Positions 52,852 to 63,757 of a stretch of DNA of 64,000 nucleotides are shown piece after piece (the first letter of the stretch is position 1; each line of letters opens with the position of its first letter). The stretch comes from Laetiporus sulphureus 93-53. Taxonomy: Eukaryota > Basidiomycota > Agaricomycetes > Polyporales > Laetiporaceae. The notes beneath the pieces were generated by a model. That model was not told where the DNA came from. It ran no database searches and saw only the letters and a program-made list of their open reading frames with translations. The position numbers were made by a program, and so were the translations under genes. The DNA is taken from the NCBI RefSeq assembly GCF_001632365.1, contig NW_024468545.1, positions 277,902 through 341,901 on the forward strand. The letters are read 5' to 3'.

Positions 52852-54796
52852 TCAGACATCGGTGCCAAAAACTGGTTGAATACTACCATAAGCCACCCTG
52901 ATAATCGCCAGCAGGAAGATGCGATCGACGTTGATTCGGCCAGTCGGGAAGAGTCCCCACTCATTGGCAATGTTCAAGTCGCTTTGTACGTGCTGGACGT
53001 CATCGTACGCATTAGCCATTATTGACGAGATAGTGCATCAGCATACCTCCATGAACTGAAGGAACAACCTTGCGATTTTCTCCAACAGCTTGTACGTATC
53101 GACGTACTCAGAGGACGCAGTCGATCTACGAATTGTAATCTGCTTGTTCAGATGTGTGTTATAGGGACGTATCTATCGCAAAATCATCTTGAACATCTGA
53201 AAGCTGGAAGGCCTCGTATCACTGAATGAGACGCACCGAGATCCTCACGGATACTTTGATACCGAATTGCTTGCCGGTGACTTTTAGAGCAGGAAGCTGC
53301 ATGCGCGAGAGATCTCCCTGCTGAATATCACGGAGGCATATTGGAGGAATATCGACAATAGACTCGGCATGGAACTCGCGGCTGTCCTTGTTCGAATATA
53401 ATTGGTATGGAATGACCCTCAGGTTTCTCATTGAACCGGTAAAATGAATGAACTGCCCATCGGATATGAGATGTGTAGTCTGCGAATGAGCGGACCAGGG
53501 AAGCATCTATGATGTTCCCAGTATGAAACACAGATCAAAAATAAAGAATAAGAACGCACTTCCGATGGACCTGTTTCCTGGTTTATTATCATGGGCTGGA
53601 GGAGACCAGTTGGGATAAAAACTGGCCGAATACGATTATTCGTGAGCTGAGGTTGCATCTGTGCGATGTTTTCAGCATGCCACACACATATTATATTTCA
53701 AACTTATACAAACGCAGAACGCACGTCGAATGAATTTCCTGTGTTCCCTGATGCGTCCCCATAGAGTTGTTGACCACCGGCGAGGCTGTTGGGTGAGATA
53801 TTGTGAAAGGGAGACATGATATCGGCATAAGGCTTCGTCATCTGCCGATCAAAACCAGTGGAGGGCTGGTGTTGCAACTGTAGAGTTATCAGTGCATAAT
53901 GTATACTGAACAGCTGCAGAAGGCACACGCACGCTAAACGGATCCCCGCCCTGGGTCATCGAGGTGTCCCAACAGCCCTGATACTCGTTTGACATGAAGG
54001 AATAGCCTCCCGGTAGGGACAGCGCGTTGCCCATCTGCACTGCCTGCGGCAGGCGGTAACCCTTCGGGCGCGCAATGAACATCCTCTCGTCGAGCAATTG
54101 CTGGTGCTGCAACTGCGGAGACGAAAACATGTCAGAAACGCGTCTGGACACATTCTCAACTAGGCGGCAACCTCGTTTGTCGAGAAGTTTCCATGACTCT
54201 GATGCTCAATGGAGACGAAGGACGAGATGGCGGGTGACCGAGATGAGATGTACTCCCTTCGCTCCGCCACGGACCGATGTGGAATCATTGGCAATGTGCC
54301 CGTCGAGATATCAGTAGCCTGGGACGGCCGTTGCATCCAACAACCATGTCAGCATTCCACACATACTCCGTACCAGCAGAAGATAAACGCACGCTCATAG
54401 TACCTCCACCCTGATTTCTTGAGGAACCTTCATCTCCTAGAAATTCACTGATGTCGTCATTGGCCAGCGGGTCGTGAGAATCGGACAGCGACGAGTCCGT
54501 CAGTGGGCCTTGAGCATCTGCTGGTGATGAGAGGGCATCAATCTCATAAGTGACGACGGGTGCCGAATTAGCGGAGGTCGTATCTGCAAAACAAACAAAT
54601 CAATATGTCGCGCATATTTTACGATTGGACCCATGGTAACAGGATACTTGCCCTGAATTCTCGATGCGTTCCCATCAAAGGATTGCTCAATGCAATTATT
54701 GTCGACTGTGCTCTCGAATGGCAGCGGATGGCTACGAAGGTCAAGTATTGAAGGATCAATGCAAAGCGGGTAAGAGTTGTTGGTTGTGCTCGTCAT
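52852..54796 (-). CDS. Orphan family protein, KVSVRIR/GSIQPV type, long form (copy 3)
   Basis: The C-terminal part matches copies 1 and 2: IPPICLRDI, LPALKVTGKQFGIKVSVRIS, an intron, KQITIRRST, EYVDTYKLLEKIARLFLQFM, an intron, WGLFPTGRINVDRIFLLAII and RVAYGSIQPVF. The N-terminal half is extra: MTSTTNNSYPLCIDPSILDL, a Ser/Asp-rich segment, and exons starting LQHQQLLDERMF and LQHQPSTGFDRQM. The first intron uses a GC-AG pair (donor GCAAGT at 54651). The start is inferred; an upstream in-frame ATG exists at 54853. The Gln/Ser/Asp-rich N-terminus hints at a regulator, but this is only a guess. The exon series near 53700-54600 is approximate. Confidence 0.72.
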
Positions 54797-56250
54797 TTCG
54801 ACGTTGGAGATAAAACGATGAAGGACTGACAAGTACGAGAGCTTCATTAGCATCTTATATGTTCCTTTTCACGAGGTTCGGAGGGAAACATGCTGTAGCG
54901 ATATCTGGATATACAGAAGTTGATGATGTTAACAAGCGAGGTCAGCCTGCATCAAACACGTTGCCTACGATCCTGTGGACTGATTTATCGCTGCATCGAA
55001 AGTATGGAGGACGCGCAGATTGAATGCGCTATCCAGATATGCGAATCCAGAGGATTAATCCATCTTCGGTGCTTGAACGAGCGGGGTGGTTGGCGACACA
55101 CGGCAGCAGACTGTTTTTGCATGAACATTGACCGTATGGATATAGTTTCACCGACGGGGATGAACCAATCGAATCATAAAGCCACGAACGTCGAGATCTC
55201 GTGGGCAATAAGGGATGGAAATCCGGATATCTTCATCGCGTGAAGCTCGAGACACAATAAGTAATGCAGAACTACCCATGAGCGCACGGGCCTCCCCTTA
55301 TGTCCGGTAGGGCATCTTGATCGTGCGGCAGTTTTGGAGACATTGGACCCACACATTGATCTCTGAGAAACCTCAAGTCAACTCATCAAGAAGACTGGCT
55401 GTTGCACGTACATACGGTGCAAAATTTGTTACGATCTGTACTCAAGTAAGTGAGGAGATGTAGCTGCACGGCCCAAACAACTCACCTCAGCCGTACTAAT
55501 GGTGGAACGGATGGAGGGAAGTTGAAAGGCGGGGATGCGGTATATGTGAGGCGGGTGTGTATTATGTAACCCGCCTTCTTCGCGATCCGCCGCGCCGCCA
55601 TTGACAGCTGCGACAAAATTGCCTGCAAGATATATATCATGGCAACTTCTTACACTACTTTGAAACGCTCAGTACTAGCAGTGCTAGTAACGGTAACATA
55701 CCCACGTGTTGAGATCAATGGACGGCCTCTGTTCGATCAGGGGGGAAGGCAGCATGAAGGGAGCTTGTATTTGGTATTGCAGCCTTCCAGCTAGTCAGCG
55801 TCGGGTGTAGGCTCATAAACCCAATTCATAGAGAAAGATCGTTGTTCCTCTGTACACAGTGAGCCAGTAGAAGCAGCAGCAACAGTTTCTTATGTAAGCA
55901 ATTCAGTCATCAGTCATGTCCTGATCTTACCTATGTCACAATCTCAATTGCGACGCCAGGATGATCTCGAAGGTCAGCAGCGGATACATTTCCGTCATTT
56001 ACAATGATGGACAAACCCGACGGATCGGCGGCTAAGTAAGTCTTAATGGATCTTGCATTCCCACGCCTCAGCATCTCCATTGGAGCGGCCTATTCTAAAT
56101 CTCTGCGGAAAGTAGTATTGATCTCAAAAGGCCAGATATATCTGTATGAACGCTTAGGTCGGCTTCCGCGACGCCTTCGCGTTCAAATCAGTGCTGCCTC
56201 AACCTCTGTTCTCTCAACTTATCCTCCGCTCGCGGTTCCTCTGTATGTCG
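54797..56250. other. Intergenic, no gene seen
   Basis: About 1.4 kb, the divergent spacer between copy 3 and the NFKBIL1-like gene. No supported ORF. Confidence 0.55.
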
Positions 56251-57423
56251 ATGGCTTCGGGAAAGTTGCATCTCAAACGAACGCCTGCTGAGCAAGCAGA
56301 ACGCGAGTTCCACGGAGCGAAGAAGGCAGCGCGCAGAGCAGCCAAGCGGCATCGTCACGACCTTTCCGAGTCTTCAAGCGACGAGTATCGCCACGAGCAG
56401 GCAAATTCTCCCCCCAGCAAACGTGGCCGGACGGGCCACTCGAAACCCTCTGGGACCGGCGCACCCTCGTCTGATTATTCATATGTGTTCTACGACAGCG
56501 TAGACGAGGACGGCCCGGTCCCGTTGCCTTCCGCCTCTGCCTCCGCCTCCGCGTCGTCCTCGCGGGCGCACAAACCGGACTATGACCAAATCCGTGCGCA
56601 GCTCGAGGAGGAGCGCTTCCGCGAGAAGATGTTCGGCGCGATGGAGGAGGACGAGCGGTTAGACGGGCTGGAGTCGCATTTGAACTCGTACGCGCACATT
56701 CCGCGGAGGTGGCGGGGCGGGGGCATGGACAGGATGGACGACGAGCTGGGCATCGATCCGCAGTTGATGGAGGAGGACGACTATGCAGAATGGATAAGGG
56801 CGGGAATGTGGAGGTAAGTGCGGTGCTTGTATGCTAGTCGATGCGAGCGTTGATATCCTTGCAGAAGGAAGCATGCAGAAGAGTATGCGGAGCGTGAGCG
56901 CAAGAAGGCGGAACGTGCCGCTCGGCGGGCGCGCGAGAAGGCGATCAGGGACGAGACGAAGCGTCTCGAGAGGGCGGAAGATGAAGACAGGAAGCGGCGC
57001 CAACGAAGCAGAGAACGCAGGCGTGCAGTGGAAGTTAGGGAACAGTACGATGCGCGGTGGAAGATGCTCCTAGCTTCAGGCGAGGACGGTATCCTGCGAT
57101 TCGAAGACGTCCCATGGCCGGTCATTCCTCCGGTTCTCAGCAGCAAGAGGAGCACACATCACTGGCGGATATCGATAGAGCATCTAACGATAGAGGCCAT
57201 CTCTGCATTCCTGTTCCCTCCAGGAGAGTCTAGCGATGGTGAGAGAGAGGAGAGGAAGAAAGATCGGAAGGAGAAGCTCAGGGAGACTATGCTACGCTTT
57301 CATCCGGACAAGTTCGAGGGGCGAATTATGCGTCGTGTGCGGGAAAGCGAACGGGAGAAGGTCAAGGAGGCTGTGGGCATTGTGGTCCGGACTGTCAGTG
57401 GCTTGATGGGAGAGGCAAAATGA
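56251..57423 (+). CDS. NFKBIL1-like protein
   Basis: Exons 56251-56813 and 56865-57423, about 373 residues; an ATG two codons earlier (56245) is equally possible. The basic N-terminus (KKAARRAAKRHRHD) leads to a Ser/Ala run, then the acidic YDQIRAQLEEERFREKMFGA. A highly charged coiled-coil stretch (ERERKKAERAARRAREKA) comes next. The C-terminus is the diagnostic part: LRFEDVPWPVIPP, then LTIEAISAFLFPP, then KEKLRETMLRFHPDKFEG and EREKVKEAVGIVVRTVSGLM. This FxDxPWP plus RxHPD(K/R)F pattern is found in NFKBIL1 and its fungal relatives, often nuclear and linked to RNA processing in animals. The role in fungi is not established. Confidence 0.82.
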
Positions 57424-58344
57424 GTGTGTTCTCTGCAGCTCGTATGTATTGTTACTTCGCATATCTACTATCCACCTTTAATCCACGGATATCTTGCTCG
57501 TGTCCTGTAAGCTTATGTGACAATCTATCTAGGAACGCTAGCATTGCTTTTCCACAGCACAACAGAACGTGTGTCTTTCCGATGGACATCCTCAATGGTG
57601 ATTATGCAAGAGGAAACATGGCATTCAGCGTTCAAAGTATCTATCCATCATCACGATACGGTCACTACTCGTATCGACTAATTCATTCGAAAAAGCCACA
57701 TTCCGCTTATTTCCACTGGACCATATAGTCTTCTGAGTGCCATAAACGGCCAGCAAGTCATCCGTACAGAGATTGTTCTGAGACAAAAGGATGTTTTCAA
57801 AGATATTGAGTCTGACCGATGGTAGTCGAGAGAAACCGGAAGCCTGAGCTATCCCTCACAATTTGATGTAATCGCAAGTGCAAGACAATTGGCATGACAA
57901 ATCAAGTCAGGAGAAAGATCCCACATAGTACTGTGGCAGGATTTCATCTTGATGGCTTGTCACGGTCTAACTTGAGAAAGGTCCTGGGTATTCGTGACAG
58001 CTTTGGGCGCCTGAGGACCCACATGCGTCCACAAAAGCGCTTTCCTTCAAGCGCCGCGTCTCCTTCCAACTTGCTATCACACTCACCGACGCACCCGATT
58101 GTATCCCTCTCCCCTATTTTTTCACCGATATATGCGGAATGAGAAACGCGCCACTTACCACGTTACATCACGCGTCATGACTAATGTCAAGCTACAAACC
58201 GTCCGCGCCATCGTACGGCACCGGCAGGAGCGAAGGTTGGGAGTCCGACGAGGGACCTTACCTGATGGATTTCGCCGACCCACAGTTGCTTGGTCATTAT
58301 AAGGAGCACCTCACGCAGGTCGCTCATTAGTTTCGCACATACAT
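57424..58344. other. Intergenic, no gene seen
   Basis: A frame starting with the ATG at 58176 (SSYKPSAPSYGTGRSEGWES) looks protein-like but could not be joined in frame to the next gene. It may be an upstream ORF or a missed first exon. Confidence 0.45.
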
Positions 58345-59721
58345 ATGGCATCAAGAGCTTTGCCCGAGTGCTGGGGCCACCGCGGCGTGAGTGATTAGCG
58401 GCCTCGATGCGATGCGAGAGCTGACGTCCACTCACAGGCTTCTGTGGCCTATCCTGAAAATACCCTCGCGAGTTTTGAGAAGGCGTTACGAGATGGTGCT
58501 GAAGGTGTTGAGAGTGGTGCGCTACATGATGCCTCGGTGTCAAAACGTTCACCTGATGATCGCCGTCAGATATTCACGTATCTCTAGACGATGTTGTTCT
58601 GATGTTCCACGATCCATGTACGTGTCCTTCAAATTCAACGAGATGTGGCGCGTTAACCCAGTCTGCGCGCGGGAGTAGTTCTGAATCGGACAACGAACGG
58701 CAAAGGTGCACGCGGACTGCCATCGCCTCGTCATCGTATCGTACTCACACGATGCTATCCGTGACTTTCAGGTTTCATCAAGGGCCAGCGTTGGTACGGC
58801 CCCGACGGCATGCAGCACCTGCGCACACTGAAGGAGCCCAAGCAGCCCATCCCCACCTTCGCAGAGACAATAGCCCTATTCATGCAGGTCAGCCCCCCCC
58901 CCTTGCTACCCGTCCTCCTTCTCATGCACCCCAATTCGCAGCCAGAGAACCGTCATGCGAAGCTGCACGTCGACATCAAGGCCTCCAATGACCCCGAGAG
59001 GCTCTTCGAGCTCATGCATAAGACGATCTCCTCCATCCCGGATTGGGAGACCGCGCTCGCGCCGCGCTTGTGGCTCGGCGTGTGGCACCCCAAGTTCATC
59101 CCGCATGCCACGCGCCTCTTGCCATACTGCACGCTCGTGCACATCGGGTTCAACTTGCACGTTTCGCGGACGTGCTTTTGGGAGAGCTGCGATGTGTTCT
59201 CGGTGTACTTTGGCATGCTCGCGTCCCGCGATGGGCTCAGGTGAGTGTGTGGGTGTGGGTATGTAAGATGGAGCGGGCGGCTGATGGGTATTGCTGTAGG
59301 TTCAGAGAGGAATGCAAGAGGGCAGGAAAGAAGCTTATCGTGTGGACGCTGAACCGGCCGGAAGAGATGATCGAGGTGGGCGCTCTGGGTTCACTTGTCG
59401 TCAACGCTCTCATCATTCTCCCAGGCTGTCCGATGGGACGTTGATGTCCTCCTCACTGACGTGCCGCATCTCTGGCACGAGTTGCACACCTCTCTAGACG
59501 GTGCGTGTCGGCCGTCTCGAGTCGGTCATGATCCCACTGACCATCCTCCAGCGGACTTCAACAAGACCGTCTCTCGGTATAATCGGACATTCCTATGGAC
59601 GACATGGCGCTACTATGCTCCTGTCGTATACTTCTGGGCGGCACTCGCATACCTCTACCTCCAGTATGTTGTTGGGCCGCTGCAGGGCAAGCCGCGCGGT
59701 ATTGCCGCAAGGACAAATTAA
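58345..59721 (+). CDS. PGC1: Glycerophosphodiester phosphodiesterase, PGC1-like (phosphatidylglycerol phospholipase C)
   Basis: The start at 58345 reads MASRALPECWGHRGASVAYP. The GDPD core follows over several short introns: HRG and PENT, GAEGVESDIHVSLDDVVLMF with E, D and the following HDP, then WYGPDGMQHLRTL. Later come LHVDIKASNDPERLFELM, WLGVWHPKFIPHATRLLPYC and LIVWTLNRPEEMIE, ending with VDVLLTDVPHLWHEL. A C-terminal hydrophobic helix (APVVYFWAALAYLYLQYVV) fits the tail-anchored form of yeast Pgc1, which controls phosphatidylglycerol in mitochondria and lipid droplets. The catalytic residues are intact. Substrate specificity is inferred from the anchor and overall likeness. Confidence 0.9.
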
Positions 59722-60074
59722 GGTAGCGGATAAGTTATTTCTATATTGCTAGATGCCATAGATGCGGTCACCGGCTCTGGGATATCTGTGTCGTCCAATA
59801 ATGAAGGTACTATCCATTGTCCACGAGCATGCCACGACCATCTACCTACGATCGACCGTGCTCACAGACGACATACAGGAAACCCGCTCGCCATTAATGC
59901 AGGAGGTTTCAGGACCTGCTGTGTGAAACTCTACTTGGGATTCTAGATAGCATTACTCGATAGCCATAAAACACATGCTTTCCATTCATCCCAACTTGCC
60001 TCGCTCCTGGAATATTGGTGGTATCGAGGCATCTGAGGGCTTCCGAGGGCTCTCTTGTGTGTTTTCCATAATCT
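59722..60074. other. Intergenic, no gene seen
   Basis: Short spacer before the GMC remnant. No FAD-binding N-terminus could be found in it. Confidence 0.55.
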
Positions 60075-60784
60075 GGTCATTACACTTGTGGCGTTCCGGC
60101 ACAATACAACGCATGGAGCTAGCAAGGACGTTCTGATTGGTCGTATGCCCACTTTGAGCATTATCTCGACAGATCTGAGCACTGGATCCTTGGACCAACA
60201 CCGAAGGAGTATCACGAGTTGAACGGTAAGCACCCTCCAACAGGCCAGGATCGGAACCTCCAACTTGAACCCACTACACTCCAGAACCTTTGCAAGTGAA
60301 GTCGCTCGACGACTATTCCTTTGGATTGTTTAAGAGGTCCGTGAACATCTTTAACTCTTCGACTGTCGGTGTAATCATGATCCTCCTGCCAAGGGCGGCC
60401 GAGGCTATCCAGCATTTGGGCTATCGCGAGATCAGAGTCGACGTCATTCGCCGCTGGAGCCTAGCGTGAGTTTCACCGAGCTACAGCATACTTTGGATTG
60501 GGCCAGAGTACGTCGGTCTTCCTCCTTCCGCGCCTATCTTCCACGTCAATTTGTGGACGAACCCGAGAATCTCTATATATGCACCATGATGAATACTATA
60601 GCTTGTAGGATAAAGTTCTCCGTAGAGGGCCACGGAATTGTTCGCCCCGTCGGCGTGAACTTGCAGCCCATCCGCGGAGGATCAGTCCGCGTTGTCACCT
60701 CTCGGCATGAAATAGTCATCGCTTGCGACGCACTCCGCAATCCACAGCTCTTGATGCTCAGGTACGGCTCCACATAGTTACTAG
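60075..60784 (+). pseudogene. GMC oxidoreductase remnant, truncated and frameshifted
   Basis: Segments in GMC order: NTTHGASKD, then after a frame change SDWSYAHFEHYLDRSEHW, RSSSFRAYLPRQFVDEPEN and LYICT, and VRVVTSRHEIVIACDALRNP with QLLMLR. Two or three short introns with normal borders are still visible (near 60232-60285 and 60466-60508). The frame changes between HGASKD and DWSYAHF near 60120, and both the FAD-binding N-terminus and the catalytic His-containing C-terminus are missing. It is thus a 5' and 3' truncated pseudogene, possibly a duplicate related to the intact gene at 63758. Confidence 0.7.
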
Positions 60785-61342
60785 TGTTGTATCCTCCCAT
60801 TGAAACATTTAACAAACCCCATCCCGCGAAGATGGTGATTGACATACGTGGAAAGCCATCAATGTCAGATATAAAAGGGAAAGCGTAGCTGAGAAGTGCT
60901 GAAAAGATCAGTTGTAGTGATAGTGACCACTATCCACGAAACCGTCATCTTCTGCTCTGCTGTTGGATTTTGTACTGTCCAATTCCTGGAGCTCGATGTT
61001 GTCGCAATTTCAATTGATGCGTACTAAAGACGGTCGAGTGGCCCTGCTCAAGGACTATTTGAATATGTTGCTTGCCTACAACGTTGAAAATCGAAGACTA
61101 CCCCTTGAATTAATAGTCGAATTCGTGCAACATGTTCGGCGTTCGACGTGCGCAGTGCGCAGGCCCAGCTGCGGGATCCTGTGACCACGATGTACCCAAA
61201 ATAGAAGTTATTCTCGCCTGGCTGTGTTCCCAGTCAGTCCCAAATTGAACGATTCCTCTTCACCCACTTGCTTCCCCCCCCCCGTATTCAACTTCAACCT
61301 CTCCTTTCATACCCCTGCTGGCCTTCGACCGACTCCAGCGCC
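60785..61342. other. Intergenic, no gene seen
   Basis: Upstream region of the CFEM gene. No supported ORF. Confidence 0.55.
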
Positions 61343-62379
61343 ATGCTACTTTCTTCACTTCCCATCTCGCTCCTTCTCCTCGTCTCGCCTGTCTGGGGAG
61401 CGGACTCCCTCTCGTCTTCCGGTTCGGTCTCCGTGTCGGCGTCGGAAACCGTTAGCGCGAGCGCGAGCGCGAGCGTGAACTTGAGCTCGGCGTCGAGCGC
61501 GAGCAGCAGCTCAGGAGCGAATTTGTCGTCAACGAGTACGGCGTCGTATCCCAGCCTGAGCGGGTACTCGACCTGCGGTGTGTCTGCTGCCAAGTCGGGA
61601 CTTCTGGACTGCTGACACGCTGCTGTGCTTTTGTGGTCATAGTGGACACCTGCCTTGACTCGGCGGTTGCCAATGCTGGGTGTGACAGTGTCGTGGAGGT
61701 AGACTGCTTCTGTGGATCAAAGTAAGTCGTCCCTGGATCGATTCCCGTTACGTCGATGGTTGTATGAACGGAGAATCGGGTTCATGTCGCTTCTACTCCG
61801 GAGATTTTTGCAGCTTCGCTTCCCTGAGATGCTCGTCAATCACACTTTACAAAATGTTGATTGCACCGTCGATGGACCAGGTGCAATGGAGTATGATGAG
61901 AGCTCAGCAATGTCCCTTAACTTTCCATTGTCGCGCTGTTTAACTCGTCATTGTGGACATCTTCTTTCTCCCGCCCTTGTTGCTCTTCTGACTCTGCACT
62001 GTACTTACGCGCCTCCAGCTCAACCCTCTTCATTGGGAACCTCACCTCCTGCATGGCCTCCAATTGCCCCGCGAGCCTTTCCTCCGCCGAGTCCCTCGCG
62101 GACCGCTTCTGCGCGCTAGCGTCCATAAGCACCTCCCTCAGCTTTGCTACGACCTCCCTTTCGGCATCCACCTCGTCTGCATTTACTTCCAGCGCGACGT
62201 CCACGTCCTCCACCGCGGTCCTGAGCGTTACTTCTGCGTCGAGCACGTCGTCAAGTGCGAACACAACAGGTACCAGCACCAGCACCAGTACGACCTCCGC
62301 GGCGGACCGTGCACAGGTAGCCTTTGCGTTCGTCATGGGCGCGGCAGCTGCGTTGGTCGGCATTGCACTCGGGTGTTGA
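61343..62379 (+). CDS. Secreted CFEM-domain protein, probably GPI-anchored
   Basis: Exons 61343-61577, 61643-61721 and 62019-62379. The signal peptide MLLSSLPISLLLLVSPVWGA is followed by a Ser/Ala-rich spacer. The CFEM domain then appears across the splice sites: YSTC, VDTCLDSAVANAGC, VVEVDCFCGSN, LFIGNLTSCMASNCPASL and ADRFCALAS, making the eight expected cysteines, with the Asp before the CFC pair that binds heme iron in known CFEM proteins. A Ser/Thr-rich stalk and a hydrophobic end (VAFAFVMGAAAALVGIALGC) suggest a GPI anchor. Such proteins act at the fungal surface in heme/iron uptake or cell-wall roles. Intron 2 is 297 nt, long for this genome. Confidence 0.9.
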
Positions 62380-63757
62380 TGTATGGCGTGATGGGTCTAT
62401 ACGTTCGAGGCGTTGCTCCGTTGCTCGTCTCTCTCTCTCTGCCGATGCTTTCTCCGGACGATTCGATAGCATCGGCAGACGGTCGCGCCGTAGCACGTTT
62501 CGGCCATTGTGGAAGGGGTTGAACAGACAGTCGTCATGCACGGATACGGATCTACCATACCTATATACTGCGCGATAGGGTTATCCTCGGCCAGCTCACG
62601 ATCAGATTCACGGTTTTCAGCCGTCGTTTGCACGCCCCGTTTTACTTGTACTTTCTTCTAGTCCCTTTCGTTGTGAAATGCATTCAGCCAGACGCTCGTT
62701 TTGCTGTGCTGTGTGGACGGAATGACTACTCGGCGTGTTGATGGTTGACGTCTCTCTTTGATTCCATGGGTTCTTGCTGATAGCTACTTGCGTACGGTGT
62801 TGAATTTGTCGGTCGGGCGCTCCCTCGCGGGACACGGATATGTGATTGATTTGATACCCTCTTTACACGGCGAGAGCTCATGCATGGATTGATAGATACC
62901 CCCGACCAACCGAACGTCAATACTCAACGACGACGTCATCATCCACCTGCATCTGCACTTGCCCCACACCCTCCTCCTTCGCCTTCGCCTCAGAACTAGC
63001 TTGAGGATTATCTTTGAGAATCCGGAAAGCCGGACATCGACGGTCATCCAGAAGATTCTGAGCGCTACATACTAGCTACACGCCCTACCTCGCTGGCGCT
63101 CCGAGTCTTCTTGTGTTAGCGTCGCGTGGATCAGTCGGCCTAAGTCCGCAGGGAGATGATGTTGATGTCTTCATCCGACTTTTTGGCAGCCAGCCACGTT
63201 GTCTGATTCTAACAGGCCAGATAGATCATGAGAGAACATCTAGAAGATGATCGCGAGGGCAAGCAAGGGGTAAGGACGTGTACGGCACTAGGTTTCTCCA
63301 ATGAGCTTCCATACTGTGCTGAAATGCTGCACTGTCCACCAGGCATTTGAGAATGGTGATCTTTCAAATAATGATACATACTTGACGATGCGCGCGCATC
63401 ATGATTCATGAGCTTGGGTGAGTAGCGAAGTGTTCTTCCGAGTTCTGATCGCTAGCTGAGCCACTATGTTGGTATCTATCAGTTGATATCAAGCTGAAAC
63501 AACAGGGGTTTCGAGCACCGGATGTCTAGCCGATCGAATTTCTGCCGACTCAATTCATCTTCTTTCTGAGAAGCCTACTCAGGCCAGCACGCATTCCATC
63601 GCCAATTTTCTTATCCACCAGCATATATCATGAGTTCTGATCGTAGCGAGCTTGACTTCAATTCAACCCCATCCCTCGACGGACAGAGTCTGAGGGCTTC
63701 TGAATAGTCCGCATTCGCTCTCATATATTACTATATATTACAAACGCCCGTTCATTC
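62380..63757. other. Intergenic, possible minus-strand exon
   Basis: At about 62925-63051 the minus strand reads DDRRCPAFRILKDNPQASSE and then KEEGVGQVQMQVDDDVVVEY before a stop, after an AG-like border. It could be the last exon of a gene, but no further exon could be supported upstream. Otherwise no gene is seen. Confidence 0.35.
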
